A DNA stretch of 64,000 bases from positions 186,001 to 250,000 of the forward strand of contig NZ_CP011546.1 of the NCBI RefSeq assembly GCF_001021065.1. Direction: 5' to 3'. Origin of the DNA: Corynebacterium uterequi (GTDB lineage: Bacteria > Actinomycetota > Actinomycetes > Mycobacteriales > Mycobacteriaceae). The position numbers and the translations under genes were made by a program. The stretch's first letter is position 1. Each line of letters begins with the position of its first letter. The notes beneath the pieces are model-generated. The model had not been told where the DNA came from. It was given only the letters and a program-made list of their open reading frames with translations, and did not search any database. This document shows, piece by piece, positions 56,783 through 64,000 of this stretch.

Positions 56783-58495
56783 CTACTTCTGGCCGATCTT
56801 CTCCAGCAGCTCTGCCTGCACCTCGCGGCGGGAGATCTTGCCCATGATGTTCGTGGGCAGCTCCTCGAAGTGGTAGAAGGTACGCGGAACCTTGTAGCGG
56901 GTGACCCGCTGGCGGGCGAACTCCTTGAGCCCCTCCGGGTCCAGGGCGGCGCCGTCGTTGAGGACGATGCAGGCCACCACGTCCTCGGAGCCGTCGGAGC
57001 GCGGGCGGCCGACGACGGCTACGTCCTTGACGTCCGGGTGATCGCGCATGACCGCCTCCACCTCGCCGGGGTAGACGTTGAAGCCGCCGGTAATGATGAC
57101 TTCCTTGATGCGGGCGACGAGCTTGACGAAGCCATCAGAGTCCATGACGCCGACGTCGCCGGTGCGGAACCAGCCGTCGTGGAACGCCGCCTCGGTAGCT
57201 TCCTCGTTGCCGAGGTAGCCGGCGAACACCTGCGGGCCCTTGACGAGGATCTCGCCTTCCTGGCCGTAGGGGCGGGTCTCGTCGAGGTTGTCCGGGTTGG
57301 CGATGCGCACCTCGGTGTCCGGGAAGGGGATGCCGATGTAGCCGGCCTTGCGGTTGTTATTCATGGGGGTACCGATGACCACCGGGGAGGTTTCCGTCAG
57401 CCCGTAGCCTTCGACGAACATGCCGGAAGTGCTGCTTTCCCACTTGGCGATGATCTCCGGCGGCATGGTCGCCGCGCCGCAGAAGGCGCTGAGCACGGAG
57501 TCCAGGGAGATCTTCTTGTTGTTGGCGGTGGCCTCCAGGGTGCGCTCAAACAGCAGGGGCACGCCGGTGAACCACGTGGGGCGACGCGCCTTGAGGGCGG
57601 TGAGGATCAGCGGCAGCTTCGGCGACGGCACGATGACCATCTCCCCGCCGACGTAGAAGGAGAGCGTCAGCGCCATCGTCAACCCGTAGGCGTGGAAGAA
57701 GGGCAGCGCCGCGAGGATGCGTTCATCGCGCTTGCCGAGGTTTTCCACCCACGCCGCGCCCTGGTGGAGGTTGGCGTAGAGGTTGCCGTGGGTGAGGATG
57801 GCGCCCTTGGGGACACCGGTAGTGCCCGAGGTGTACATGATGACCGCGGGGGTATCCGGGGTGATGTCCTCGTAGGTGGTGAGGTCCTCGCCGGAGCCGC
57901 CGATGGGGTGGCTGACCAGCGTGGACCAGGGCACGGCCTTCGGCGCCGGGGCGTGCAGCTGGCTGCGGGAGTCCATGATCGACGGGATGGGCAGACGCAG
58001 CGCGAGCTGCTTGACCTTGGGCATCGCCTCGATGAGGTTGACGGCGATGATCGCCTCCAGGTCCGTGTCGCCTCGCAGCTTCTCCACCGTGGGGGCGGCC
58101 TTGTCCCAGACGATCGCGATCCGGGCGCCGTGGTTGATGAACGGGGCCTTGAGCTCGTGAGCGGTGTAGAGCGGGTTGTGCTCCACCACGGTGGCGCCCA
58201 GCTTGAGCACCGCGTAGAAGGCGATAACGTGCTGCGGGCAGTTGGGCATGAGTAGCGCGACCCGGTCGCCGGGGCGCACGCCGAAGGCGCGCAGCCCGGC
58301 GGCGGCGGAACGCACCTGGGCGTCGATCTCCGCGTAGGTCAGGGAGCGGCCGAAGAACCACGTGGCGGTGCGGTTGGGGTGGGCGGCGAGATTATCGTCG
58401 TACATGGAGGTAAGCGTTGCGTCCCCGTAGTCCAGGGTGTGGGGGGTCCAGTCGGAGTAGCTGGACAGCCAGGGCTTGTTGGCGGATGGGGACAT
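56783..58495 (-). CDS. fadD: Long-chain fatty acid-CoA ligase
   Basis: This 570-residue AMP-dependent ligase has the P-loop MYTSGTTGVPKGAILTH, adenylate motif EGYGLTETSP, hinge WFRTGDVGVMDSDGFVKLV and the C-terminal lysine in PTNIMGKISRRE. It activates long-chain fatty acids, which corynebacteria use for phospholipids and corynomycolates. It is the second ligase of this class in the window, unlike the first in sequence. Its stop is four bases from the convergent helical-repeat gene. The 128-bp gap to mshA contains both promoters. Confidence 0.95.
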   Translation of the reverse strand: MSPSANKPWLSSYSDWTPHTLDYGDATLTSMYDDNLAAHPNRTATWFFGRSLTYAEIDAQVRSAAAGLRAFGVRPGDRVALLMPNCPQHVIAFYAVLKLGATVVEHNPLYTAHELKAPFINHGARIAIVWDKAAPTVEKLRGDTDLEAIIAVNLIEAMPKVKQLALRLPIPSIMDSRSQLHAPAPKAVPWSTLVSHPIGGSGEDLTTYEDITPDTPAVIMYTSGTTGVPKGAILTHGNLYANLHQGAAWVENLGKRDERILAALPFFHAYGLTMALTLSFYVGGEMVIVPSPKLPLILTALKARRPTWFTGVPLLFERTLEATANNKKISLDSVLSAFCGAATMPPEIIAKWESSTSGMFVEGYGLTETSPVVIGTPMNNNRKAGYIGIPFPDTEVRIANPDNLDETRPYGQEGEILVKGPQVFAGYLGNEEATEAAFHDGWFRTGDVGVMDSDGFVKLVARIKEVIITGGFNVYPGEVEAVMRDHPDVKDVAVVGRPRSDGSEDVVACIVLNDGAALDPEGLKEFARQRVTRYKVPRTFYHFEELPTNIMGKISRREVQAELLEKIGQK

Positions 58496-58623
58496 GGGTT
58501 GCGCTCACCTTCGTCTTCCAATAGTTTTCTTAACGAACGCTAAAAAGCATAATCGCTCTACGCGCCGATGGTAGATCAACACAGGCGCGAAAGGGGCGCG
58601 CTTAGTCGTTTATGATGGCCGCC

Positions 58624-59889
58624 ATGAAGGTCGCAATGATCTCGATGCATACCTCCCCGCTGGAACAGCCGGGGTCGGGCGACGCCGGCGGGATGAACGT
58701 CTACGTCCTTAACGTGGCCCGCCAGCTGGCTCGCTCAGGCACCGAAGTGGACGTTTTCACGCGGGCGACCAGGCCCAGCCAGGGCGAGATCGTGGCGGTG
58801 GAGCCGGGTTTGCGGGTCATCAACATCGTCGCCGGCCCCTACGAAGGGCTCGACAAGGAAGAATTGCCCACCCAGCTAGCCGCCTTCGCCGGCGGGATCA
58901 TCGCCTTCGCCCGCTGCCACCACGAGAGCTACGACGTGCTCCACTCGCACTACTGGCTCTCCGGTCAGGTGGGGTGGCTGCTGCGAGACCTGTGGCGAGT
59001 GCCGTTAGTACACACCGCGCACACGCTCGCGGCGGTGAAAAACGCCCACCGCTCCCTGGAGGACACTGCTGAGTCGGAAGCCCGCCGGATCTGCGAGCAG
59101 CAGATCGTGGATAATGCCGATCTGCTCGTGGTCAACACCGCCGAAGAGACCAACGACCTGGTGGCGCACTACGACGCATCACGGGACCACGTGGCCGTCG
59201 TCGCGCCGGGTGCCGACACCGAGCTGTACACCCCGGGCACCGGCCGGACGACGGAGCGCGCCCGTCGCGAGCTAGGCCTGCCGCAGCACGTCAAGGTGGT
59301 GGCCTTCGTCGGCCGGATGCAGGAGTTCAAGGGCCCGCAGGTTCTCATCCGGGCCGCCGCGGAATTGTTCCAGCGGCGTCCCCACCGGGATGTGCGGGTG
59401 CTCATCTGCGGCGGGGCGTCGGGGGCGACGAGCAGCCGGGCGCACTACGTGGAACTGGCGGCGCAATTGGGGCTCGGCCGGCGCATCCGGTTCATCGACC
59501 CGCGCCCGCCAGAGGAGCTGGTGAGCGTCTACCGGGCGGCGGACATTGTGGCGGTGCCCAGCTATAACGAGTCCTTCGGATTGGTGGCCATGGAAGCCCA
59601 GGCCACCGGCACGCCGGTGGTGGCGGCGCGGGTGGGCGGCCTGCCTATCGCGGTGAAGGACGAGGTGACCGGGCTGCTCGTCGACGGTCACGATCCGCGG
59701 GCTTGGGCCGACGCTTTAGAGGAGCTGCTCGACGACGACGCCCGCCGCATCGCCATGGGTAAGGCTGGCGTCGCCCACGCTCATACCTTTAGTTGGGCCG
59801 CTGCCGCCCAGCGGCTCAACGAGGTTTACGCCCGGGCGTGCTCGACGCCACGGAGTGGTTGCCCGGACCGTAAAGCAACCGGCGGGTAG
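58624..59889 (+). CDS. mshA: D-inositol-3-phosphate glycosyltransferase
   Basis: MshA makes the first mycothiol intermediate from UDP-GlcNAc and inositol-3-phosphate. This 421-residue GT4 enzyme starts [20 protein letters not shown], includes [42 protein letters not shown] and the donor-binding [18 protein letters not shown]. The ATG at 58624 aligns with known MshA starts. An in-frame ATG lies 12 bases upstream. Mycothiol is the cofactor for the formaldehyde dehydrogenase at 25.9 kb. gpmA follows ten bases later. Confidence 0.96.
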   Translation: MKVAMISMHTSPLEQPGSGDAGGMNVYVLNVARQLARSGTEVDVFTRATRPSQGEIVAVEPGLRVINIVAGPYEGLDKEELPTQLAAFAGGIIAFARCHHESYDVLHSHYWLSGQVGWLLRDLWRVPLVHTAHTLAAVKNAHRSLEDTAESEARRICEQQIVDNADLLVVNTAEETNDLVAHYDASRDHVAVVAPGADTELYTPGTGRTTERARRELGLPQHVKVVAFVGRMQEFKGPQVLIRAAAELFQRRPHRDVRVLICGGASGATSSRAHYVELAAQLGLGRRIRFIDPRPPEELVSVYRAADIVAVPSYNESFGLVAMEAQATGTPVVAARVGGLPIAVKDEVTGLLVDGHDPRAWADALEELLDDDARRIAMGKAGVAHAHTFSWAAAAQRLNEVYARACSTPRSGCPDRKATGG

Positions 59890-59899
59890 GCTAGTGGCC

Positions 59900-60646
59900 A
59901 TGACTAACGGAAAGCTGATTCTGGTCCGTCATGGCCAGAGCGTCTGGAATGAATCCAACCAGTTCACCGGCTGGGTTGACGTCAACCTCACCGCCAAGGG
60001 TGAGCAGGAAGCCGTCAACGCCGGCAAGCTGCTCAAGGAAAAGAACGTCCTCCCGGACGTCGTCTACACCTCCCTGCTGCGTCGTGCCATCCGCACCGCC
60101 AACATCGCTCTCAACGCCGCTGATCGCCACTGGATCCCCGTCGTGCGCAACTGGCGCCTCAACGAGCGCCACTACGGCAAGCTCCAGGGCCTGAACAAGA
60201 CCGAGATCCGCGACCAGTTCGGCGAAGAGCAGTTCATGACCTGGCGTCGTTCCTACGGCACCCCGCCGCCGGAGATCGACGCGGACAACGAGTACTCGCA
60301 GGTTGGCGACCCGCGCTACTTCAACCTCCCGCAGGTCCCGCTCACCGAGTGCCTGGAGGACGTCGTCAAGCGCTTCGTCCCCTACTTCACCGACAACATC
60401 CTGCCGCGCGCGCAGAAGGGCGAGAACGTCATGATCGCCGCGCACGGTAACTCCCTGCGCGCCCTGGTCAAGTACCTGGACAACATCTCGGACGAGGACA
60501 TCGCCGGGCTCAACATCCCCACCGGCATGCCGCTGGTGTACGAGATCGAGCCCGACGGCACCGTCGTCAACCCGGGCGGCACCTACCTGGACCCGGAGGC
60601 CGCCGCTGCCGGCGCCGCCGCCGTCGCCAACCAGGGCCAGAAGTAG
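59900..60646 (+). CDS. gpmA: 2,3-bisphosphoglycerate-dependent phosphoglycerate mutase
   Basis: This 248-residue glycolytic enzyme interconverts 3- and 2-phosphoglycerate. The phosphohistidine His11 is in [20 protein letters not shown], with [29 protein letters not shown] and the second His in [15 protein letters not shown]. The order mshA-gpmA-senX3-regX3 is conserved in corynebacteria and mycobacteria. The frame extends upstream into mshA, but the ATG at 59900 is at the conserved start. Confidence 0.98.
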   Translation: MTNGKLILVRHGQSVWNESNQFTGWVDVNLTAKGEQEAVNAGKLLKEKNVLPDVVYTSLLRRAIRTANIALNAADRHWIPVVRNWRLNERHYGKLQGLNKTEIRDQFGEEQFMTWRRSYGTPPPEIDADNEYSQVGDPRYFNLPQVPLTECLEDVVKRFVPYFTDNILPRAQKGENVMIAAHGNSLRALVKYLDNISDEDIAGLNIPTGMPLVYEIEPDGTVVNPGGTYLDPEAAAAGAAAVANQGQK

Positions 60647-60673
60647 CCCCGGCTTAAGCCCGGTTACACATCC

Positions 60674-61915
60674 GTGGAGATTGTGCTCGGCCTCCTGGCG
60701 GGGGTGGTGCTGACGGTGGCAACGCTGCCTTTCGTGACGCGGGTCCGCGATCACATCAAGGCGGCGCGTTCCTCGGCGACGTACGAGGAAAACCAGGTCA
60801 CCACCCCTGGCCAGATCCTGCACCTGGTGGTGCAGGGCGCGCCGACGGCCGTCGCCGTGCTGCGTCGCAACGGCGATGTGCTCATGTCCAACGCCCGGGC
60901 ACATGAGATGGCGATCGTTAACGATCGGACCATCAACGCCGACGTGTGGGAGGCGGCTCAGGAGGTCTTCGAGGATCACGATCCCCGGACGATTGAGCTG
61001 ACGTTTCCCAAACGTCGGACCGGAAACCGGGTGACGGATGTGCGGGCGCACATCAAGCCGCTCACCCTCGTCGATGACCGCTTCCTGGTGGTCTACGGCA
61101 CCGACGAGTCCGAGTCGGCCCGCATGGAGGCCGCCCGCCGCGACTTCGTCGCCAACGTCTCCCACGAGCTGAAGACCCCGACCGGCGCCATGAGCCTGCT
61201 GGCCGAGGCGTTGTTGGACAGCCCGGACGACGTCGAACACGTGGAGTACTTCGGCTCGAAGCTGCTCGATGAGTCCCACCGGATGGGCGAGCTCATCTCG
61301 GAGCTCATCGCCCTGTCGAAGCTGCAGGGCGCGGAGCCCCTGCCCGATATGGCGCCGGTTCGGGTGGACGACCTCATCGATGAAGCCATGGCCCGCAACC
61401 AGTTCAACGCGGAGGCCGCCGGCATTGAGCTGACGTCCGCGCGGGCGACGGGAATATGGGTGGTCGGCAACAAGTCGTTGCTGGTCACCGCACTGTCAAA
61501 TCTCATCTCAAACGCGATCAACTACTCGCCAAATTCGATGCCGGTAACTATTTCTCAGCGGGTTGTGGACAATACCATCCAGATCCGGGTGACCGACCGC
61601 GGCATTGGAATTTCGCCCGAGAATCAGGAGCGCGTTTTCGAGCGTTTCTACCGCGTGGACAAGGCCCGATCCCGGCAAACCGGAGGTACCGGATTGGGTC
61701 TAGCCATCGTCAAGCATGTGGTGGCCAATCACGGCGGTAATATTAGGTTGTGGTCCCGGCCGGACTCTGGATCGACGTTCACCATTGAACTGCCCATCTA
61801 CGATCCTCGGCCCGTGGATCCACCGGAGACGGAGCAACGCACCGAGGGCGGGGAGACCGCGCTACGCAAGGCCGTAACCAAGGTGACGGCGCTCAGAAAG
61901 GATAAGACATCGTGA
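60674..61915 (+). CDS. senX3: Sensor histidine kinase SenX3
   Basis: The 413-residue kinase has one N-terminal membrane helix (IVLGLLAGVVLTVATLPFVT), a PAS domain (about 45-145), and a HisKA domain with His164 in NVSHELKTPTGAMSLL. The ATPase domain has the N box NLISNAINYSP, G1 DRGIGISPE and G2 GGTGLGLAIVKHV. It phosphorylates RegX3 on phosphate limitation. The GTG start gives the helix at the very N-terminus, as in the family. Its stop overlaps the regX3 start by four bases. Confidence 0.96.
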   Translation: MEIVLGLLAGVVLTVATLPFVTRVRDHIKAARSSATYEENQVTTPGQILHLVVQGAPTAVAVLRRNGDVLMSNARAHEMAIVNDRTINADVWEAAQEVFEDHDPRTIELTFPKRRTGNRVTDVRAHIKPLTLVDDRFLVVYGTDESESARMEAARRDFVANVSHELKTPTGAMSLLAEALLDSPDDVEHVEYFGSKLLDESHRMGELISELIALSKLQGAEPLPDMAPVRVDDLIDEAMARNQFNAEAAGIELTSARATGIWVVGNKSLLVTALSNLISNAINYSPNSMPVTISQRVVDNTIQIRVTDRGIGISPENQERVFERFYRVDKARSRQTGGTGLGLAIVKHVVANHGGNIRLWSRPDSGSTFTIELPIYDPRPVDPPETEQRTEGGETALRKAVTKVTALRKDKTS

Positions 61916-62604
61916 CCACCGTTCTCATCGTTGAAGACGAAGAGTCCTTAGCGGACCCACTGGCATTCTTGCTGCGCAAGGAGGGCTTCGACGTTGTGAT
62001 CGCCGGCGACGGCCCGAGTGCGCTGAGGGAGTTCGAGCGCGGGACGACGCACATCGTCCTGCTCGACCTCATGCTGCCGGGCATGTCGGGAACGGATGTG
62101 GCGAAGAAAATCCGCGCCACGTCGAATGTGCCGATCATCATGGTGACCGCCCGGGATTCGGAGATCGACAAGGTGGTGGGGCTCGAACTCGGCGCCGATG
62201 ACTACGTCACCAAGCCCTATTCTTCGCGGGAGCTCATCGCCCGGATCCGTGCCGTGCTGCGCCGCGGTGCGAGCGGCGCAACGGAGCAGGCTGAGGACGA
62301 TTCCCTCATCCTTTCCGGCGGACGCGTCCAACTCGACGTCGGCCGCCACACCGTCACCGTCGACGGCCAGCCGGTCCCCATGCCGCTGAAAGAATTTGAC
62401 CTGCTGGAATACCTGCTGTCCAACTCCGGTCGGGTGCTCACCCGCGGGCAGTTGATCGACCGCATCTGGGGTTCGGACTACGTGGGCGACACGAAGACCC
62501 TCGACGTTCACGTCAAGCGCCTGCGCTCGAAGATCGAGGAGGAGCCCTCCCACCCGCGCCACCTGGTCACCGTGCGCGGGCTTGGCTACAAGTTCGAGGC
62601 CTAG
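61912..62604 (+). CDS. regX3: Response regulator RegX3
   Basis: This is a 230-residue OmpR/PhoB-type regulator. The receiver domain has the acidic pair in [10 protein letters not shown], phospho-acceptor Asp52 in [11 protein letters not shown], and the conserved Lys in [11 protein letters not shown]. The C-terminal winged helix runs from about residue 135 and ends [18 protein letters not shown] and [10 protein letters not shown]. It starts with a GTG overlapping the senX3 stop. It regulates phosphate-starvation genes in relatives. The last four bases overlap the convergent gene. Confidence 0.97.
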   Translation: MTTVLIVEDEESLADPLAFLLRKEGFDVVIAGDGPSALREFERGTTHIVLLDLMLPGMSGTDVAKKIRATSNVPIIMVTARDSEIDKVVGLELGADDYVTKPYSSRELIARIRAVLRRGASGATEQAEDDSLILSGGRVQLDVGRHTVTVDGQPVPMPLKEFDLLEYLLSNSGRVLTRGQLIDRIWGSDYVGDTKTLDVHVKRLRSKIEEEPSHPRHLVTVRGLGYKFEA

Positions 62605-63485
62605 CGGCGCGTCGACGCCGGGTGGGCGAGGCCGTGCCCGGCCCGGCGGGTGAGGTGCGCGGCGAGGTAGTCGTAGGCGGCCTCGCCCATGAGCGCGACG
62701 AGCTCCGTTTTGTGGCTCACCCACAGGGGCTGCTCGCCGACGTGGCAGGCCGGCGCGGTGGAGCACCACCAGAAGAAGTCCTCCCCGCCGTTGCCCCACG
62801 CGCGCCGGTCGTACTCCCCAATAACCGTGCGTAGGACCTCGACACCGTCGGTGCGGGTCTCGTAGGCCTCGTGCCGGCGGATGGGGACCTGCCAGCACAC
62901 CTCCGGTTTGACGACCGTCAGCTCGCGGCCGTCGGCCACCGCCCACTGGTGTAGGGCGCACCCGATGCCGGTGACCCAACCCCGCCGGTTGGCGAAGATA
63001 CAGCCGCCGTCGACGACCTTCGTTTTCAGCGCCGGTTCGGGTTCGCCGTCGTCGCCGTCGAGTTCGTCCCACTCCAGCCAGGGCTCGATGTCCATGACCT
63101 CGCCGGTGTCGAGGAACTCATCCGTCGACGCCGGTCGAAGCTGCCAGAACTCCGCGGGCATGTCGGCGACGGCGTCGTACAGCTGGTCCCGGTCGGTCTC
63201 ATCCGTGAGGAAGGCGCCGTGCACGCAGCAGGCGACGTCGGTGAGCCCCTCGACGATGCCCCGGCAGGCCGGGGTGCCGAACTGGCACGCGTAGTAGGAC
63301 TCCACCCAGGTCAGGTCGACGCTGAAGATGTGCTCCGGGTCCTCCGGGTTGGTGAACTCGAACCATTCCCGCGGGTAGTCCGCCGGCACCTCGTGGCCAG
63401 CCAGTATCGACTTACCCGCCGGGGAGGCGGCCGGAAACCCCAAATGTACTGGTTCGTGGTGCGCGTGCTTCACGCCTGTCACCAT
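62601..63485 (-). CDS. Conserved hypothetical protein, Rv0495c-like, cysteine-rich
   Basis: The protein of 294 residues has conserved cysteines and histidines that could bind metal: [46 protein letters not shown] and [10 protein letters not shown]. The layout resembles M. tuberculosis Rv0495c, a conserved protein next to the exopolyphosphatase gene Rv0496, and the next gene here is also an exopolyphosphatase. An Fe-S or zinc site is likely, but the function is unknown. No membrane segment is present. Confidence 0.85.
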   Translation of the reverse strand: MVTGVKHAHHEPVHLGFPAASPAGKSILAGHEVPADYPREWFEFTNPEDPEHIFSVDLTWVESYYACQFGTPACRGIVEGLTDVACCVHGAFLTDETDRDQLYDAVADMPAEFWQLRPASTDEFLDTGEVMDIEPWLEWDELDGDDGEPEPALKTKVVDGGCIFANRRGWVTGIGCALHQWAVADGRELTVVKPEVCWQVPIRRHEAYETRTDGVEVLRTVIGEYDRRAWGNGGEDFFWWCSTAPACHVGEQPLWVSHKTELVALMGEAAYDYLAAHLTRRAGHGLAHPASTRR

Positions 63486-63506
63486 AGAGCGTCTACCCTG
63501 TCAGGT

Positions 63507-64000
63507 GTGCGTTTAGGTGTGTTGGATGTTGGCAGTAACACGGTCCACCTCGTGGCGGTAGATACCCGCGGTGGGGCGCGCCCGTCGCCGATGAGTGATT
63601 GGAAGACCGGACTGCGGCTGGTAGAACAGCTCGACGACGGTGGGGCCATCACCGACAAGGGAATCAAGAAGCTCATCGCCGCCGTGGGGGAGGCGGCCCA
63701 GCTGGCGGACCAACTGGGCTGTCAGGAACTCATCCCGTTTGCCACCTCGGCTATCCGCTCGGCGACAAACGGGCCGGAGGTGCTCGACGCCGTCGAGCGC
63801 GACACCGGCGTGCGCCTGACGGTGCTCTCCGGCGAAGAGGAGGCGCGGCTGACCTTCCTGGCGGTTCGTCGCTGGTATGGGTGGTCGGCCGGGCGGATCG
63901 TCAACATCGACATTGGCGGCGGCTCCCTGGAGTTGACCACCGGCACCGACGAAGAGCCGGACGTGGCCGTGTCCCTTGATCTGGGGGCGGGCCGGCTCAC
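63507..64000 (+). CDS. Ppx/GppA exopolyphosphatase, 5' part (runs off the window)
   Basis: The first 164 residues are present. The protein opens [20 protein letters not shown], the phosphate-1 motif of the Ppx/GppA family, with [32 protein letters not shown] and [14 protein letters not shown] (phosphate-2 loop). It should degrade polyphosphate or pppGpp. Rv0496 of M. tuberculosis is the probable counterpart, in the same setting. The GTG at 63507 begins at the expected residue. The gap of 21 bases to the divergent gene holds both promoters. The 3' part is beyond position 64000. Confidence 0.93.
   Translation, partial: MRLGVLDVGSNTVHLVAVDTRGGARPSPMSDWKTGLRLVEQLDDGGAITDKGIKKLIAAVGEAAQLADQLGCQELIPFATSAIRSATNGPEVLDAVERDTGVRLTVLSGEEEARLTFLAVRRWYGWSAGRIVNIDIGGGSLELTTGTDEEPDVAVSLDLGAGRL

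Overview
The window is a stretch of a high-GC (roughly 65%) Corynebacterium chromosome. The assignment rests on several independent markers: a corynomycolyl transferase, a fused rmlCD gene in an rmlB-rmlCD-rmlA cluster, mycothiol genes (mshA and a mycothiol-dependent formaldehyde dehydrogenase with its metallo-hydrolase partner), the mshA-gpmA-senX3-regX3 block, a HAMP-type class III adenylate cyclase divergent from the DNA polymerase III delta' gene, sdhCAB of the corynebacterial type, and GlxR- and DtxR-like operators. It is not C. glutamicum as I know that gene order, because several accessory blocks interrupt the shared backbone.

Layout. 0.2-3.9 kb: topA and an Ala-rich unknown. 4-10 kb: a siderophore-interacting flavoprotein, a large Type ISP restriction-modification gene cut off at its 3' end by an IS3-family element, then an 890-bp non-coding stretch holding three copies of a perfect palindrome. 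10.4-17.3 kb: a DMSO-reductase-type molybdoenzyme operon (dmsABC, a TorD-like chaperone, an Fe-S protein, a frameshifted small gene) with a DtxR-like box in its leader, followed by a yagU homologue. 17.4-28.8 kb: backbone with adenylate cyclase, holB, tRNA-Thr(CGU), a polytopic membrane protein, an acyl-CoA ligase, a GH3 glycosidase, the mycothiol formaldehyde detoxification pair, and an ArsR-type regulator/serine hydrolase/small membrane protein operon. 29.3-32.7 kb: accessory patch with a second palindrome cluster (four copies, tandem ~85-98 bp units), a 13E12/DUF222 HNH gene, a degenerate fragment and an AT-richer stand-alone HsdR_N-type nuclease gene.

33-42 kb: dTDP-rhamnose genes for arabinogalactan linker synthesis, a polysaccharide-exporter-like membrane protein, an M1 aminopeptidase, a prolyl-oligopeptidase-family enzyme and a secreted corynomycolyl transferase. 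A 36-codon gene with its own ribosome binding site and terminator lies between this block and lpd, and resembles the tiny PorA/PorH-type outer-membrane peptides. 42.5-48.2 kb: lpd and sdhCAB plus a small membrane protein, with GlxR- and DtxR-like sites before sdhC that tie respiration to carbon and iron status. 48.3-56.8 kb: conserved small and unknown proteins (DUF445, DUF2516, LmeA-like, DUF2505), a methyltransferase, murB and an unrecognised 912-residue helical-repeat protein. 56.8-64 kb: a second acyl-CoA ligase, mshA, gpmA, the SenX3-RegX3 phosphate two-component system, an Rv0495c-like protein and the start of an exopolyphosphatase.

The items I would look at first are the two clusters of the palindrome GATGCACGTGCATC (seven copies, all in the two intergenic accessory patches as far as I could see), the 36-residue peptide next to the mycolyl transferase, and the restriction gene truncated by the IS element.
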